Below the pieces are notes generated by a model, which saw nothing but the letters and a program-made list of their open reading frames with translations, was not told where the DNA came from and ran no database searches. A program made the position numbers and the translations under genes. From positions 191,483-255,482 of the forward strand of contig CAJJDP010000045.1 of the NCBI GenBank assembly GCA_905182995.1: a stretch of DNA of 64,000 bases, given 5' to 3'. Positions 1 through 14,990 of this stretch are shown here, piece after piece. Numbering within the stretch: the first letter of the stretch is position 1; each line of letters opens with the position of its first letter. This DNA is from Paramecium octaurelia. Its lineage: Eukaryota > Ciliophora > Oligohymenophorea > Peniculida > Parameciidae.

Positions 1-1700
1 AAAGTAAATTTTGACAAGGCATTCCAAAAACATCAGCATTAAACTATTATTAAAATTGCACTTTCAAAAGTCTTTTAATATTCTCATCATACACACTGAT
101 TCCAGTGATTAGATTAGTATCATCTATTCTTTTAGGTCCAAAGAGATTGAACTGCTATGATGGAGCTGGTTTAAAGTCATAACTGAACACTGATCTATTG
201 GAGTACAATTAGCATGTCTTGTATTTCTCAACCAACATTTCCTCCTCATTATACTCATTGGTTAGGTAATTCCATTTGACTAGAATGGGATTGACACTCT
301 TAGAGATTTTCAAGATGTATTGGATAGTTGAATTGTTCAAAAACATGACGGTCTTGATTTCTAAGTTATCGATTTCTTTTCTTCTCTCAAATTCCAATTT
401 GTTGTCAAAGGGATAGATTTCAATTTCAATGTGAAATATGACTTCTTCATCATAAAGCAATCCACATTTTTAGACTAATGCAATGAACTATCCATTTGGA
501 CTGGAACAACAGTGCAATACCTATTTGACTCTTGCTTTGTAGAAGAATTGCTTTTCAAGGTTTGCGTTCAATAGAATGAAATCTTTTTTGTCTTTGTGTT
601 CAGCTATAATGATTTCTGGATTCATCAATTATAATGAGTAGACTCCAGGACAGAATTTGACTTCGGCAGTTTTGATTTTGATTCCTGTTTGAATGTTCCA
701 AGAAGTTACGACAGCATTTTTATTGATTGAGAATAGATGATTGTTGGAGTAACACAATCCGTGATGAATGTCATCTTTAGAAGAACTCAATACAATTTAG
801 ACAACAGCCTATTTGTTTTTTACAAATTTGGTGAGCACTATCTGACCATTAGAGGCAAAAGCAACTGAATCATAAGATATTGGAGTCCAACATGTTACAG
901 CACATCCATATGTGGTTTACAATTCTTCTAATTGGTCATTTTCAAAATCAACTAAGAACACTTCACCTACTTTTTTTTGTTTTGCAAAAACCAGTCCATT
1001 CTACAACATCAAGAGATCATCACATTCTTCAAATTTTTCAGTTAAGATTTTTTGTAATTCAATGAGTTCCTTGGATTTAGGTGCAAAATTATTAAAAATG
1101 GGTTCTTAAAGATTGGGTTTGCCTAGATTAGAGGTTCTCCAGAGAGTGATTTCGCCTTCATTGACACCTACAATTCTAGGTATGTATATGACACTACCTT
1201 GGATTAGTATGATCTGATACACAAAAGGCGGTAAGTGGTTATTCAATTAAAAATGTCTTCTTATTAATATCAGGTTGTAACAGGAGTAGTGTGTCTCCGA
1301 AAATCAAAAAGATTTTATCATGCACAGCAACTAATGAGTATGGCATATTTTCAATCAATCCCTTGTACTCTTTCTTTAATTTCATTTCCTGATCCCAGAG
1401 GGCTAAAGAATCAGATCCCGAGGTATCGCATAAATGTCCATCAAATGCAATTAAATTGTTCATGGAGGGTTCCAAATATTCATCTGCAATAGGAATCTAG
1501 AATTGGTAATTGAACAATACTTGATCGAAGTGTTGGTCTTTCACAGTAACTTTGAGTTCAAGATTCAAGGATTCCAATGAGGTTTGTTGTTAACTTAATT
1601 TTTTGTTGATGTGAAATTTCTTTTTTTTGGGTGCATCGATGCCAGGTGGAGGACCAATTGCCTGCTCATCATCATCGCCTAATCCAGGAGGGGGATTCAT
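1..1700 (-). CDS. predicted beta-propeller protein, 3' end outside window
   Basis: The start is ATG at 1700 (MNPPPGLGDDDEQAIG), followed by a basic KKKK stretch, and the frame stays open with TAA/TAG as Gln to the window edge. A 22-nt GT...AG intron at 1260-1281 is needed to join the two reading frames. After the acidic/proline-rich head (about 25 residues) come many short beta-strand-like segments with a WD-like rhythm, for example SDSLALWDQ, GEITLWR, NAVVTSWNIQTG and a CSSPNGQFIAL-type turn. This suggests one or two seven-bladed propellers. The layout faintly recalls the N-terminal propeller of nucleoporins of the Nup159/NUP214 type, but no diagnostic motif supports that. It lies on the same strand as the surface antigen, with 47 bp between the antigen stop and this start. 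The function is not recognised. Confidence 0.7.
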
Positions 1701-1747
1701 AATATATTAGAAAATTCTTTAATTTAAATTATACACCATATATATAT

Positions 1748-4700
1748 TCAGAACAATAAAATAACCAATATGATCATTACCATTGTTCCATGATTTGTTT
1801 TGATATCATCTTCTACAGTGATGCTATTACTACATTGAGTGCACTTCGACGTTGTAGTATTCCAGTAGAAAGTATTCGAGGTGTTTATTCTACAAGATTA
1901 AATATTGTAAATTTCTGGATCAGTTTCAATGCATTTTCCATCCTTCGAGGTGCATAGCTTTAGAGTGGTTGCATACATATTTTAAATGTTATGACAGTCA
2001 CTCTCCAGGAGATCTTGGCATTCTAAAGGAACGCATTAAGTCTCAGATGTAACTTAAGGATCTTCAACCCATTTGCATTTCTCTGAAAACTATTAGCATA
2101 TCAATTTGTCTTAATCACAATCAGAGCACTCCAGAACCTTTACACATTAAGTACCATCCCAAGCACAAGTTCCATCGAGACCGCCATAATTGCATGAAAA
2201 TTTATTCTCATAATTAGCGCAAACCTCAATAGCTACACAAGCATGGCCATCTGAAATGCAGTTTGGCATCTGTTTCAGACAGGTTTCATGAGTGTAACCA
2301 TAAGGTATATCATTGCATGAAATGGTTTTACAGGCTTAGTCTTAATAAACACATTTTCCATTGCTACTTTGAGCATATAGACAAGTCTGTTCATTTTCAT
2401 AATCCTCGCATGCTTTAATGGTGACACATTTCATAGAATCAGAAGTGCAACCATACAACTAAGCACTGCAGTCTTCATGTGTTTCTCCAACCAATTCCTC
2501 ACATTGTTGATCCCTACATTCATTGGTATTTGTATCCCAAACGCAATCTCCAGTTTGAATTATGAATTACTGATTCGAGTTTTAAGTAACCATTTTTCCA
2601 TTTGAACTTATTTTGCATTGTCCCATCAATTTATAGGATGAGCACAATAATAATGGAATACATCCATTTTATGTGTCTGTGGTACATTTCGAGGATGTGT
2701 TATAACATTCATCGTGGGTCAAGTAGGGTAAATCGTAGCAGGAGAAGAACCTCTTGCAAATTCCCTAATTTTACCTCCAAATGCAATCCCCATCTAAACC
2801 AACAACACAAGCTTCTGCTATTGAGTAATCAGCACATTTACTCAATCCCACGCATTTGTTGCCATCAGTTGTACAATTTTTTGATAAGGATTTGCAAACT
2901 TAATCATATTGACTTGATATAGTATTACAACCTGTGTAGAGATAACAAGTGCTATTAAACCATTTGCAAATGCCATCAATACCTTTGGTGCAAAGATCTT
3001 CTATAAAGAATTCTGAACATTTCTTCTTGGTTGTACACTTAATACCATATATAGATGAGTTCTAAAAGGCACAATTCTAGAGAGCACATTCTTACTCAGA
3101 TGTTCCAGGAATGTCATCACAAATTTATTCTCTGCATTTAAAAGAATCCCAAATGCACAATTTATTATCAGCAGATGTTGTACATGCTGCTTACAATTAA
3201 GCATTTTCACAAGATGATTTCGGAATGCAGCCTCCTCCCAATCTTGTAGTGCAATTGCCTTTAGGATAATATTGCTAGCAATCCCTTTCAGTAGTATTGT
3301 AATCTGGCGAGGTGCTACAAGACTTATTGGTGCAATAGGTACTTTAGGTAACCCATTAACATTCAATACCATTGGCATCTGTATTACATGCCTCTTGAAC
3401 ACGGGCATCAGAACATAGTTTACGATCAATACAAGATTGTCCATCAGATGTGCAATTGGAATTATATTTCTTGCATTCATCATTGGTTTTGTACATCAAA
3501 TCACTACACCTTTAGAGTCTACAATAGACATAGTCAGTATAACAGAATGGATAATGTTGCTCACATAATTGCGCAGTTACAGCAGTATCAGGAGCATTTT
3601 AACAAGATCTAACTTCGCATGAACTAGTTTTTGGATTCCAATAGCAAGATTGATTGGTAATAGTGATAACACACTGCTTCTCAGTTTGATATTACTCACA
3701 ATAAGTACTTTAGAATTGACAACCATTTCCAATAGCAACTGTCGTACATTCATTAAGATAAGATTGACATTCATCATGTTAAGTATAGGACTTAGGAGCA
3801 GTCTGACATGATTTGTTCATACATTTAGATCCATCCCAACCACATGGCAGATGCAAATTGTTGATGACACATTGTCGTTCACTGATGTAGGTTGTACAAT
3901 CTTACAATGGAACACAACCACCAATACCTGAATGTATGACAGTGCAATCACTCAGATAATCTTGACATTCTACATGAGTATCCCTTGTACTATCATATGC
4001 TGCAGTGTAACAAGACTTAACATAACATCTTCCACCACTCCATGCACATGTATCACCATTCGAACCAATAACACAAGACAATTCTGCTGAATAGTTTAGA
4101 CATCCATTCAATGTCATACATCCTCCTCCTAACTTGGCAGTGCAAGTACTTAAAAATCCATTGCATTAAGTATGGGTTGTATAACTAGTAGGAGCATTGG
4201 AACATTTAATATCAGCACATTTGCCGATGTCGACATTCCAAAAACATATTCCCTGAGAAACATTCTTGAAACAATGGGACTCTTATAGATAATCAGAACA
4301 ATTAGTAGCCTTTGTGATGCATTCCCCTATTCTAGCTACTGTACATGCTGATAAGAATGTCTTGCATTCAGTATCATCATCAAATGACGTATTCTAAGTT
4401 GCATCTTCACAAACTCTATCTTTACATTAAGTACCAGTCCAAAAACAAACAGTATTATCTAAACTCTTGATACATTAATCTTAATTCAAAATCATGGAAC
4501 ATTTCTATGGCTTAGTGACACAACCAGCGTGTACATTTAATCCATCTACTGTACATGTTGATAGCCAAGTCTCGCAATCAGAATGTGTGAATGTTACACC
4601 TGTGTAATTAACACATGTTCGATTCTGGCATTATCCTGATAACCATACACAATTCACTAAACTAATATTAGTTACACATTGATCCTAAGTCACTCCTAAA

Positions 4701-7700
4701 TCTGGACAATTTGTGGGTTTATTTACACAATTTGTTGGTGATGCTCCTGCCTAAACAGTGCAGGTTTCTAACCAATTCTCACAATCAGAATGTGTGAATG
4801 TTGTTCCTGTGTAATTACTACAAGTCCTTCTCAAACAAGTGCCATTATACCAAGCGCATTCATAATTACCACTGTCTATTACACATTGATTATATGACAC
4901 TCCTGCATTACTACAATTTGATTATAATGTTTTGCAAGTTGTTGGTTTATTTAATTAACATTGAGGTAACCATTTTTCACAATTATTGTGAGTCCAAGTG
5001 CTGATACCAGTTGTGTTTGAACAAGTTTTATTGATGCATGCAGTATACCCTGAATTTACAGTGCATATTGATAACCAATTCTGACAATTTGTATGATTAA
5101 ATGAGAATCCAGTTGCATTAGCACAAGTCTTAGCAGTACATGCAGTATTACCTGTATTCACAGTACAATCAAAGTTCCAATTTTAACAATTATTATGATT
5201 AAATGTTGTAACAAACGATCCATGATTAGTACATGTTTTTGATTAACATGCTGTTAATCCTGAATTGACTGTACATGTAGACAACCAGAATTAACAATTA
5301 CCGTGATTGAATACAGTCACTTAACTTCCATGATTAGTGCATGTTCTACTTGTTACACAAGATGTACCATCATCAGATACAGTACAATAATATAACCAGT
5401 TCGAACAGTTTGTATGATTGAAAGTACTTAACCCATGATTACTACAAGTCTTATATTCGCAATTAGTACCTGTTGGTGCTAATTTACAATAACTAAACCA
5501 ACTACTGCAGTTTGAACTGTTGACAGTAAAGCCAGAAGGATAATTTGTACAATGTTTCATTTCACATTTTGTAGTTGAATTATTAGTACAAGTAGGTAGC
5601 CATCCAGAACAAGTGATATAAGTAAAAGTACTCAATTATGATCCATAGTTGTCACATGTCTTATCCATGCACCCATCATTTGTAGTATTCACAGTGCAAT
5701 AGGGCAACCAATTTTAACAAGTTTGGAGATTAAATGATGTAACCTGATTGCCATAATTGCTACAAGATCTTGTACTTATACATTTCGTAGCTGAGTAATT
5801 TGGAGTGCAATAGGGTAACCAACCTCTACATTAAGATTCATTGACAGATCCTGAGTAATTGTCGCATGTCTTATATTCACAATCATAGGTTATGTAAGTG
5901 CATTGATTATTCCAATTATAACAGCTGGTTGATGATAATCCCATAGATTAATAGTTTGTGCATGTCTTATAATTGCAAGTGCTTTCTCCTATTTAAAATG
6001 TACATGATAGCAACCAAGATTAACAATTTGTATGATTTAGAGTACTCACATTTGCACCATGATTTTGACAAGTTTTATATTTGCAAGCTGTTGAACCATC
6101 GTTAGTGCAAATGTCATACCAATTGTAACAGTTTGTGTGAGTAAATGTTGTAACTTAGGATCCATGATTTGTACAAGTCTTGTCTATACAACCAGTTTAG
6201 GAGGTATTGGGTGTACATGTAGTGAGCCAATCTAGACAATAGTATTAATCATATCTAATATTGTATCCATTATAACTTTATAAACATGTTCTTTAAGGCA
6301 CACAAGCAGCATTTGTGACTGTATTATAGGTACATTGATTGCCTATCCAATATGGACAATAGCCACTAAATGAATATGTAATTGCACTACCATAATTGGT
6401 ACAAGTTTTGAGTTCACATCCATTTCCAGTTGAATTTGATTTACAAATGGTTAGCCATTGTCCACATTTTGCAGTAGTCGTTGTTGACATACCATGATTG
6501 AAACATGTTTTGTATGTGCATCCATTGTTTGTTCCATTGACTGTACACAAAGGATTCCATTGTTCACAATTAACATGGTTGAATATCTTGATATTGTCTC
6601 CATAATCACTGCATGTTCTTTATGAATGACAGCCTCTCTGACTTTAACTCCTGGTGCATTGAGGTAACCAATTCTGACATTATGTTACACTACCATAAGA
6701 AGTGGCACTCCCACAAGTCTTATAATCACAATAAGAGAAATAGAGGACTTGCTTGCATGAATTCAAATAAGATGAACAGCTAGACCAGGCACTTGAATCT
6801 GCGCATGTTCTATTCTTGCATCCAGTAGTACCATTATTGGTACACAAATAGTTCCAAGATACACACTACACATCTGTTACTTAACTTGGAGAGAAGTATT
6901 CATTTTTAAGTTCAGTGGCAATACTCGTATTATAGCAAGTCTTTTCTGTGCAACCAGTGCCTGCATCATTGACTGTGCAACTAGATAACCAATTTTCGCA
7001 ATTGATGTGGTTGAAAGTAGTAACATTTGATCCATAATTTGAGCATGTTCTATGGGTGATACAATTTAATTGTCCAAGCAAACAATGTGAATATCTATTT
7101 GAACAGTTGGCTTGAGTAGTGTCTGAGAAATCTTAACAAGTTTTGATTTTACAACTGTAACATGATTGACAATAACAATTAGATTTGAAGCTATCGCATC
7201 TGGCATCACTAACACAAACATTGATATTTTGATAGTGATTATTGCAAGTCTTATCAATACATTTGGAATTATCATACATAGCAGTGCAGGAATATAACCA
7301 AGATTAACAATTGGAGAAATTGATTGTTCCTGTGAAATTGGCACAAGTTTTTAAAGTGCAATTTGTACTGTTAGAATTTACAGTGCATTGAGGATCCCAG
7401 GCTTCACAGTTTGCATGATTATAAACTGAAAAGTGTTGCCCATTGTTATAACAATTAGTTGTACATTGATCATTCGTAGATTTCAAAGACCAGCCTTCAG
7501 ACCATTTCTTACAATTACTCTCTGTATATATTAGAGAGGTGATGGCATTTGAACTAGTCTTATATGTACATCCATTGTAAGAATTATTGATGGTACATCT
7601 AGTTGACCAAGCCTCGCAATTGGCTTGATTGACTGTTCCCGAGAAATTTGTACAAGTCTTTTCAACACAGATGTTATTACTGCTATCGTATTTACAAGTT

Positions 7701-10700
7701 GAGAGAAAGTTATCACAATTGGATTGGGAATATGGAGTCCCTATAATAGAAGTGTACATTTCACATAATTTCTATGTACAACCTGTATTATCAGTCTTCC
7801 TAGTACAATTAAACAACCAATTTTCACAATTATTATGCGATACAGAACCTATAAAATTTGAGCAAGTTCGAATAGTTTCGCAATCTGAACTATTCGAATA
7901 GAATGAGCAAGTACTAAGCCAACCCGAACAGTTTGATGCGTTTAAGGTGAAAGATCCATGATTAGTACAGGTTCTGCTTTCACACAATAAAGTTGACGAA
8001 TTGTAGGTGCATAAAGTACTCCAAGACTAACAATTTGCAGTGTTCTTGGTAAGGTAAGAGGGCATATTAGTACAAGTTCGAGTAATACAACCATTTAAGG
8101 CTGAATTGACAGTGCAAGTGGATAGCCAAGCATTACAAGTTGAATCATTATATGGTCCAAATGACAATAAAGTAGGAGATGCATTTGAACAGGTTTTATC
8201 TTCACATGAAGTGCCTGCACTATTAATAGTACAAGAAGAGAGCCAATTATTGCAATTAGTGTGATTCAATACCTTAATATTGGTTCCATAATTAGTACAT
8301 GTTTTCGTACTTATACAAGCAGTTTAAGTGTCATTGCCTGTACAATAAGATAACCATGTATTACAACTGACTGAAGTATAAGTGGCAGGAGTGATATTAC
8401 TACATGATTTATCTTGACACCCTGTATTCGATAGATTGGTGCAGGAAGACAGCCAATTATTACAATTAGTATGCGTGAAACTTGTTACTATTTGTCCATA
8501 ATTATAGCAAGTCTTATCAATACAACCATCATAGGTAGAGTTAACAGTACAAGTGGAGAGCCAGGCATTACAATTAGTGTGATTATTTGAACTAACTACT
8601 GCATTTGTACATGTTTTATTGTCTATGCAACCTGAATTAGTAGAATTCGCAACACAATATGACAACCAAGCACTGCAATTGGCATTGGTGAATGTTGTGA
8701 CTTAATCTCCATGATTATAACAAGTTTTATTTAAGCACCCACTTTGAGCGACATTACTTGTGCATGTATTCATCCAAAGTTCACAAGTAATAGGATCAAA
8801 GGCTATCAAATAGGATGCAGCCAAGGTACATGTTTTATCTTAACAATTTGTTGAATTTAATTAAGTGCATGAGGACAACCAATTCTCACAATATTGATGA
8901 GTGTAAGTAGTCAATGAAGAATTAGAACAAGTACGGATATTGATACAAGCAGTTCCAGAAGTGTTAGCAATGCAAGCACTCCACCAAGCTTGACAGTTTA
9001 CATTGTTGAATACTGTTACATTAGACCCATGATTTGTACAGGATTTAGGAGTGCAAGTTCTAGTGGATCCTGTATAAGTGCAATTAGATAACCAATTCTA
9101 ACAATTTGTATGACTCAATTAACTAACCTAAATGCTGTGATTGTAACAACTTTTTTGTTCACATCCATTGAATTGGGATTTGACTGTGCAATCTGATAAA
9201 TATGCTTAACAAAATTCATGAGTGAAGGTAGAAAGTTAAAGGTCAGTACAAGATTTCAGTTTGCATGCTGATGAACCATTATTAGTGCATTGATAATTGT
9301 AACTCTCACATGTGATATGACTGAATGTAGCCAATTAAGGTGAACATCCTCTGGTATTCTCACATGCTGTACCACTTACATTTACTTAACAATAACTCAA
9401 CCATGAACTGCAATTGGCGTAGTTGAATACTGTCACATTGCTTCCATGATTGGTACAGGTCTTGGGTTCACAAGTTTTGCCATTTGATGTACACATGCCC
9501 AACCAATTATTGCAACTGGCATGGTCTAATGTGGTGACAAAGTCATTATAATTATAACAAGTCTTATCGGAACAATATGAGCCTGATACGTATGTGCATC
9601 TCTATAACCAAGCTTCACAATTTACATGAGATACAATACTCACATAGGAACTATGATTCGTGCATGTCTTGTCATTACACTATCCAGCTGTTGTGTAAGT
9701 ACATTAGTTAAACCAACCAACACAATTTGTATAATTAAATGTAGTTAAATCAGTCAACGCACACGTTCTTTTGGAAATACATCCTGTATTATCTGAATTA
9801 ACTGTGCAAGTGTTTAACCACTAATAACAAGTATTTGAAGTGTATGATACTAATTTGGCATTAGCACATGTCTTAGGTTAACAACTTAATGAATCGGCAG
9901 ACACAGTACAAAGGTAGTACCAATTGTTGCAATTTGTATAATTAAAGTCTGTTATTGAATGATTGTAACAAGTCTTTTAAGTACAATTAGAACCTGATAC
10001 AGTACATTCATCCCACCATGCATTACAATTATTGTGATTGAATACTGTTATTGCTGAGCCATAATTAGTACAGGTTCTACTCGTAACACAAGCAGTATGA
10101 TCATCATTTGAACGACATTTGAATAACCAATCACTACAATTGGCATCAGTGAAATCAGTAACATTGGATTCATAATTCTTGCAAGTTCTATCAATGCACG
10201 CATTATTAGCAGAATTCACGGTACAAAGTGGAGACCAACCAGAACAATTACTATGAGTAAATGTAGTCACATTTGAACCATGATTGGTACATGTTCTTGT
10301 AATCTCACAGGCAGTTTGATCAGGATTGCCAGAACATCCTGGCATCCATCCTGAACAATTCGTGTCATTAAATACAGTGACAGCATATCCATGATTATTA
10401 CATGTTCTGTCTACACATGAAGTACCCACCCAGGCACATAATTGATCAGATATATTCTTGTAACACTGATCGTAATTCAAAGCATCAGAACAATTAGTAG
10501 TTTTATCTGCACAAGTTGTTGGCTTATTAACTGTACATGAAGTCATCCAGGCATAACAAGATGAATGGTTGAATTCTGTGATTCCTTGAGTGGTTGTGCA
10601 TGTCCTGTTTACACAATTAGATCCATTCCAATAGCATTAGACATTTGAAGATGTATATGTGCAATTAGCTGAAAATGAGTAGTAGGAACAGAACGGTTGT

Positions 10701-13360
10701 AATGCCATACAACCAGTAGGCACAGCTACATTATTCACAACACAAGTAGACAACCAATTAGCACAATTTACAGGAGTAAAGTTAGTAATTCCAATAGTCA
10801 AACTGCAAGTTCTATTTAAACAGTAAGGAGGATCAGCAGTTGTGTTCCAAGTGCAGATAGTATCAGCACTATCCTTCACACATTGATATTATGATAGTTC
10901 ATTGCAAGTTGCTTTTCTGATGGTACAACCATTACCCCCGATTCTACGGACTACATTGCATCTATTATCATAACCATGACATTCATTTCTATCATCATAA
11001 CTGGCTGTATCTGGTGAATAGATACACTATCTGTCTAAACATGATGTTAAATACCACGAGCACTTATTTCCATTCAATATCTATTCACATTATCTTTGAG
11101 ATGTGTAAGCACTGCAACTCGTTTACATAGTCATACATCCTCCTGTCCCTGTAGCAACAACAGTACAAGTATTCAAAAAATTATTGCATTTTGTAAATGT
11201 GTTATAATCTGTACTTGCAGGAGCATTACTACAAGTTCTATCAACACATGTTCCAATCCAAGCACAAGGACCACCAGCTGCATTTGTAGAAGTAGCAGTA
11301 CATTAAGTGACAGTGGTCATTTATGAACAATTTGTTGGTTTTGGAATGCAACCAGTTCCAGCATTATTAACAATACAACCTGTGAGATATGTATTACATT
11401 AATCATTATTAGTATGTGTATTGTCAGCAGTTTAACAACTCTTATTAGCACATGCTCCATTGTTCCATTGACAAATATTTTTGTTGATATCAAATCTACA
11501 ACTATTTGAGTTTAGATATTGATCACAAGTGTTTAATGGTTGACAACCACTTCCAGTTGTAGTACATCCATTTAGATATGAGTTACAGTCCTCGTATGTT
11601 ATCAGTTAACTGGGAGCCGTATAACATTCCTTTTTCCTGCATGAATCTCCATACCATTCACAAGCAACATTATAAGAGTTGGTGACACATTATTCTGGTA
11701 TCTTCATCTCACTACATTAATATGGCCTATTCATACATCCCATACCAGTATTTCTGACTGTACATTTACTTAGGTATGCCTTACATTAAGCATCAGTAAC
11801 AAAATTGTTATTCACTGGAGCATTTTCACATGTCTTATCGAAACACAACCCAGTCCAAAAACAATTATTGCCTAATGAATCTGACATGCAGTTCTCCTTC
11901 TAGAATATAACATCACATGTCATATCAATGCACCCAATTAAAGTCCTCTTTACAGTACACAATTTAGAATAAGTTTGACATTACTCATGTGTGTTATACA
12001 CAATAGGTGCATTGCTACATGTTTTTAATCTGCATTGATCTTGATACCAGAAGCATTCTCTTCCTTATTAATCTAATAAGCAAGCTTCCTTTAATTTAAT
12101 ATTGATGCACTCCTGATTTTGAACACATCCCCCATTTAATTTAGTGATACAACCAGATTTATATTATTCACAATCATAATTAGTATTTAATTCTTTTGGA
12201 GCATTATCGCAGGTTCTATCCACACAACCATTTTTAGATGCATTAACTGTGCAATCCGACTTGTATTCTGAACATTTCTAATGAGTGTTATAACTTATGT
12301 CTGCATTGCCACAACTATATTAAACACAAGATTTAACATTCCAAGAACAATTCAACAATCCACTCTAACAACTAGTTTCATCAATAAAATCTTCACATCT
12401 ACTATAAGTATGACAACCACCATTCAAATTAGGTACACAACCACTTAAGAATTGTTAGCATTCCTCGAATGTTCTTAATAATTCAGATGCATTGTTACAA
12501 ACTTTCTCAACACATTATGAATCCTTCCAATAACACTATTTGCCATTCTTATCAACATTACAAGCTTCACTAGTTGTGATATCCACACAATTTCCAAGTT
12601 CAACACACCCTCCACCGCTTGTTAAGATACATCCTTATAAATAAGAATTGCAGTCCTCATTATTCTTTATACTGATGGGAGCAGATTAACATGATCTGTT
12701 GGCACAAGACACACCATTCCAATTACATTTCACCTGCATGAATCTATCCCAAACGCACTGTTATTCACCTTCCTGATTTGAACAAGCCCATCCACTCAAT
12801 TAACATCCACCTTAAGATGACACTGTACAATCACTATTCACTTCTCTGCATTCAGCATCACTTTTCAATGATTTTGGCAATTATCCGCATTCCAAACTCT
12901 TTTAACAAATCTCATTCTCCCAATAACAATAGTTCCCTTCTGTATCTTATCCACATGATAAAGCTGTCTTGTAATCAGAACACTGTCCTATTTCCACACA
13001 TTTCTCTCCGTCTGTTATACACTTTCGAGATATTGCTTAGCATAATTCATTTGTAATCTGTAGATATACATTACATGCACTAAACTCAACACATTTGTCA
13101 ACCAAAAATGCACATCCTGATTAACTACTACAATTCTGCTAATTAAATTGAGAACAAAATGTTTCACTATCTCCTTCATATATTATCTCCTATTTTAACT
13201 TCACTTGGCATACTCCATCCTTCCACTGACAACCTTATTTTATGCAGTCATCCTGCACCATCAGTTGTAAGCATTCACATTCGTAGTCACTCCCAACATT
13301 GATCTCTTTCCCAATCAACACCCCACTTAAAAGAAGCAAAACCAATATCAAATGTTTCAT
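1748..13360 (-). CDS. giant cysteine-rich surface antigen (Paramecium PSA-type)
   Basis: This is one uninterrupted frame of 3,871 codons including the TGA stop, with no intron, as is usual for Paramecium surface antigens. It begins with a signal peptide (MKHLILVLLLLSGVLIG) and ends in a hydrophobic tail (GTMVMIILVILLF), the pattern of a GPI-anchored protein coating cell and cilia. Cysteine is extremely abundant. Residues 1 to about 830 hold longer units with C..W and GGC motifs. Residues about 860-2,900 are a tandem array of 36-37-residue units of the type NC-x2-W-x3-C-x(7-9)-C-x(3-5)-C-N. The C-terminal part (about 2,900-3,800) returns to longer units. Classical immobilization antigens are about 2,200-2,800 residues, so this is an outsized member. 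In-frame Met positions across the gene keep the same phase. Such genes are expressed in a mutually exclusive way in Paramecium; nothing here shows whether this one is active. Confidence 0.93.
3789..10879 (-). repeat. tandem array of ~36-37-residue Cys/Trp units inside the surface antigen gene
   Basis: Successive units each carry NC, a Trp three residues after that Cys, a second Cys four residues after the Trp, then a KTC/RTC plus N(H/Y)G stretch. Three consecutive units near 10.1-10.4 kb measure 37, 36 and 37 residues. The array is regular from about 10.9 kb down to about 4.6 kb and looser down to 3.8 kb. Units are diverged in sequence, so this is an old expansion and not a recent minisatellite. 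Confidence 0.75.
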
Positions 13361-13744
13361 TATATTATATATATTACTCTTAGAATCAATTATATCAATA
13401 AACAATAATTCATTACAATTCTTCCATTTCTTTATTTGAAATATTTTTGATTATCTGATACCAAAAAATCTTTTTTTCTATACAATCTTTATCCCACTTG
13501 TAACTTTAATCCTAATCGACACTTACCTTCCAAACTCACTACAAACACTAAACTTTACTCCTTCATAATTAAAAATACATTAAATAATCATTCTCCTATA
13601 AAATATATGTATAAACCAATAGTAGCTTGGTAATCAACTATTTCTTTGATGCAATTGGAAATAAGATTCCTAAAAAAAAAGATTATTCACATTCAATATT
13701 ATAAAACTCTGAAACATTATATTATATAAAAAACGAATTCATCT
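13361..13744. promoter_or_regulatory. divergent intergenic region, surface antigen / trichocyst matrix protein
   Basis: This 384-bp AT-rich spacer lies between two divergent start codons and must contain both promoters. I see no recognisable element or coding potential. It is the longest spacer in the compact left part of the window. Confidence 0.4.
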
Positions 13745-14990
13745 ATGGTTCATTAGAAGATTGTTTTCTTAGCCCTGATTTGCTTAGTTTCAGGAACAAC
13801 AGTTATGAAGTAAGTTATAGATTGGTTAACTAAAATAGTAATTAAGGTGTAATGGATTCATATGTTAATCCAGGTCTTTAATCTTCAATAGATGAATTAA
13901 CATAATCAAAGATTGGACATATGGTTATTGATTTAGCTGAAGTTACAATGAGAGTTACTGGAGCAGTAGATTCATTAGTAGAAGGAGTCAAAGCCTTTGG
14001 TCGTCAAATTGAAGAGAGATTGAATTTGGAAAATACACAATGGGAAGTTGTTGAAAGTGAACATAATGCTAAAGTTATTTCACTGAGTTCATAAGCCAAT
14101 CAAGCTGAATTTGATATCAATAGAGAAAAGAAGGTATTGAATTCTGAATTGATTCCAAGATTGCATGAATTAGATGATGTATATAATATTAATATTCATA
14201 TTGTAGATCTTATTGGGACTCAAAGCTAAATAAACAGATAATGCTTAATCATTCAAAGAAGCTGAAGCAGCTAGAAATACATAACATGATTCATTTGTAT
14301 TGACCACAACAGAATTTACTGATGCTTTAAGAAATATTGATGAAGCATTAGATTTATTGACTGATCTATTCAAAAGTGGTGAAGTTAGAGCTGCTTTTAT
14401 TGAAGTATCTGATGAATAGAAACATAAAGTCAACAAAGCTTTAAGATAAGTCAAAGCTAATACTGAGAACTTTGGACATCAATATTCATCATTCATTCAA
14501 GCATTAACTAATTTAACAGAAGGATTCAATTTCAAAGATAGATAAGTATTAAAGGAAATGTGTGATTTCTTGAATAGTTTAAGATTGAATATCTTTGATG
14601 CTTTGACTAAAGCTTATAAAGATGAAGACAGTTAAAAATAATAAGATGAATTAAGAACATAATAATTGACAGCTGAAAAAGCAGTATTTGATTAATAATA
14701 TGCTGATTTCTATTAAGAAAGAGAAGATAAAACAGTTAGAATTTCAGATGTTCAAACTTTGATCTCAACCAGAGAAGCTGATCTTAAAGCTTATTAAGAT
14801 AGATTAAGAACTGAAAATAATAATTATTCTGCCAATCTTAAAATTCATGATGATATTGTGGTAAATTTATATACTTATATATCAATAGTCATCTGTCTAA
14901 TCAGAATTAGCAGTCTTAGCTAAAGCATTGTAAGTGGTCCAAACTCCACCATTCTTAGATTTCTTAAATGGAAGAATTGCTAAAGCATGA
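13745..14990 (+). CDS. trichocyst matrix protein precursor
   Basis: Three introns (13810-13838, 14179-14206, 14861-14888) leave 387 codons including TGA, an exact multiple of three. The protein starts with a signal peptide (MVHQKIVFLALICLVSG) followed by an acidic, heptad-rich body predicted to be mostly coiled coil. The segment IGHMVIDLAEVTMRV near residues 40-55 and the C-terminal PPFLDFLNGRIAKA are typical of the Paramecium TMP family. TMPs are secretory precursors, cleaved by proteases and packed as the crystalline core that expands when trichocysts discharge. The length (386 aa) fits the family. It diverges from the surface antigen gene and converges on the FolD gene. The paralogue subgroup cannot be assigned from this sequence alone. 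Confidence 0.9.

Noticed and set aside
3001-3483. 160-residue minus-strand ORF inside the surface antigen gene
   Set aside because: It is out of phase with the continuous 3,870-codon antigen frame and carries no Cys/Trp repeat pattern.
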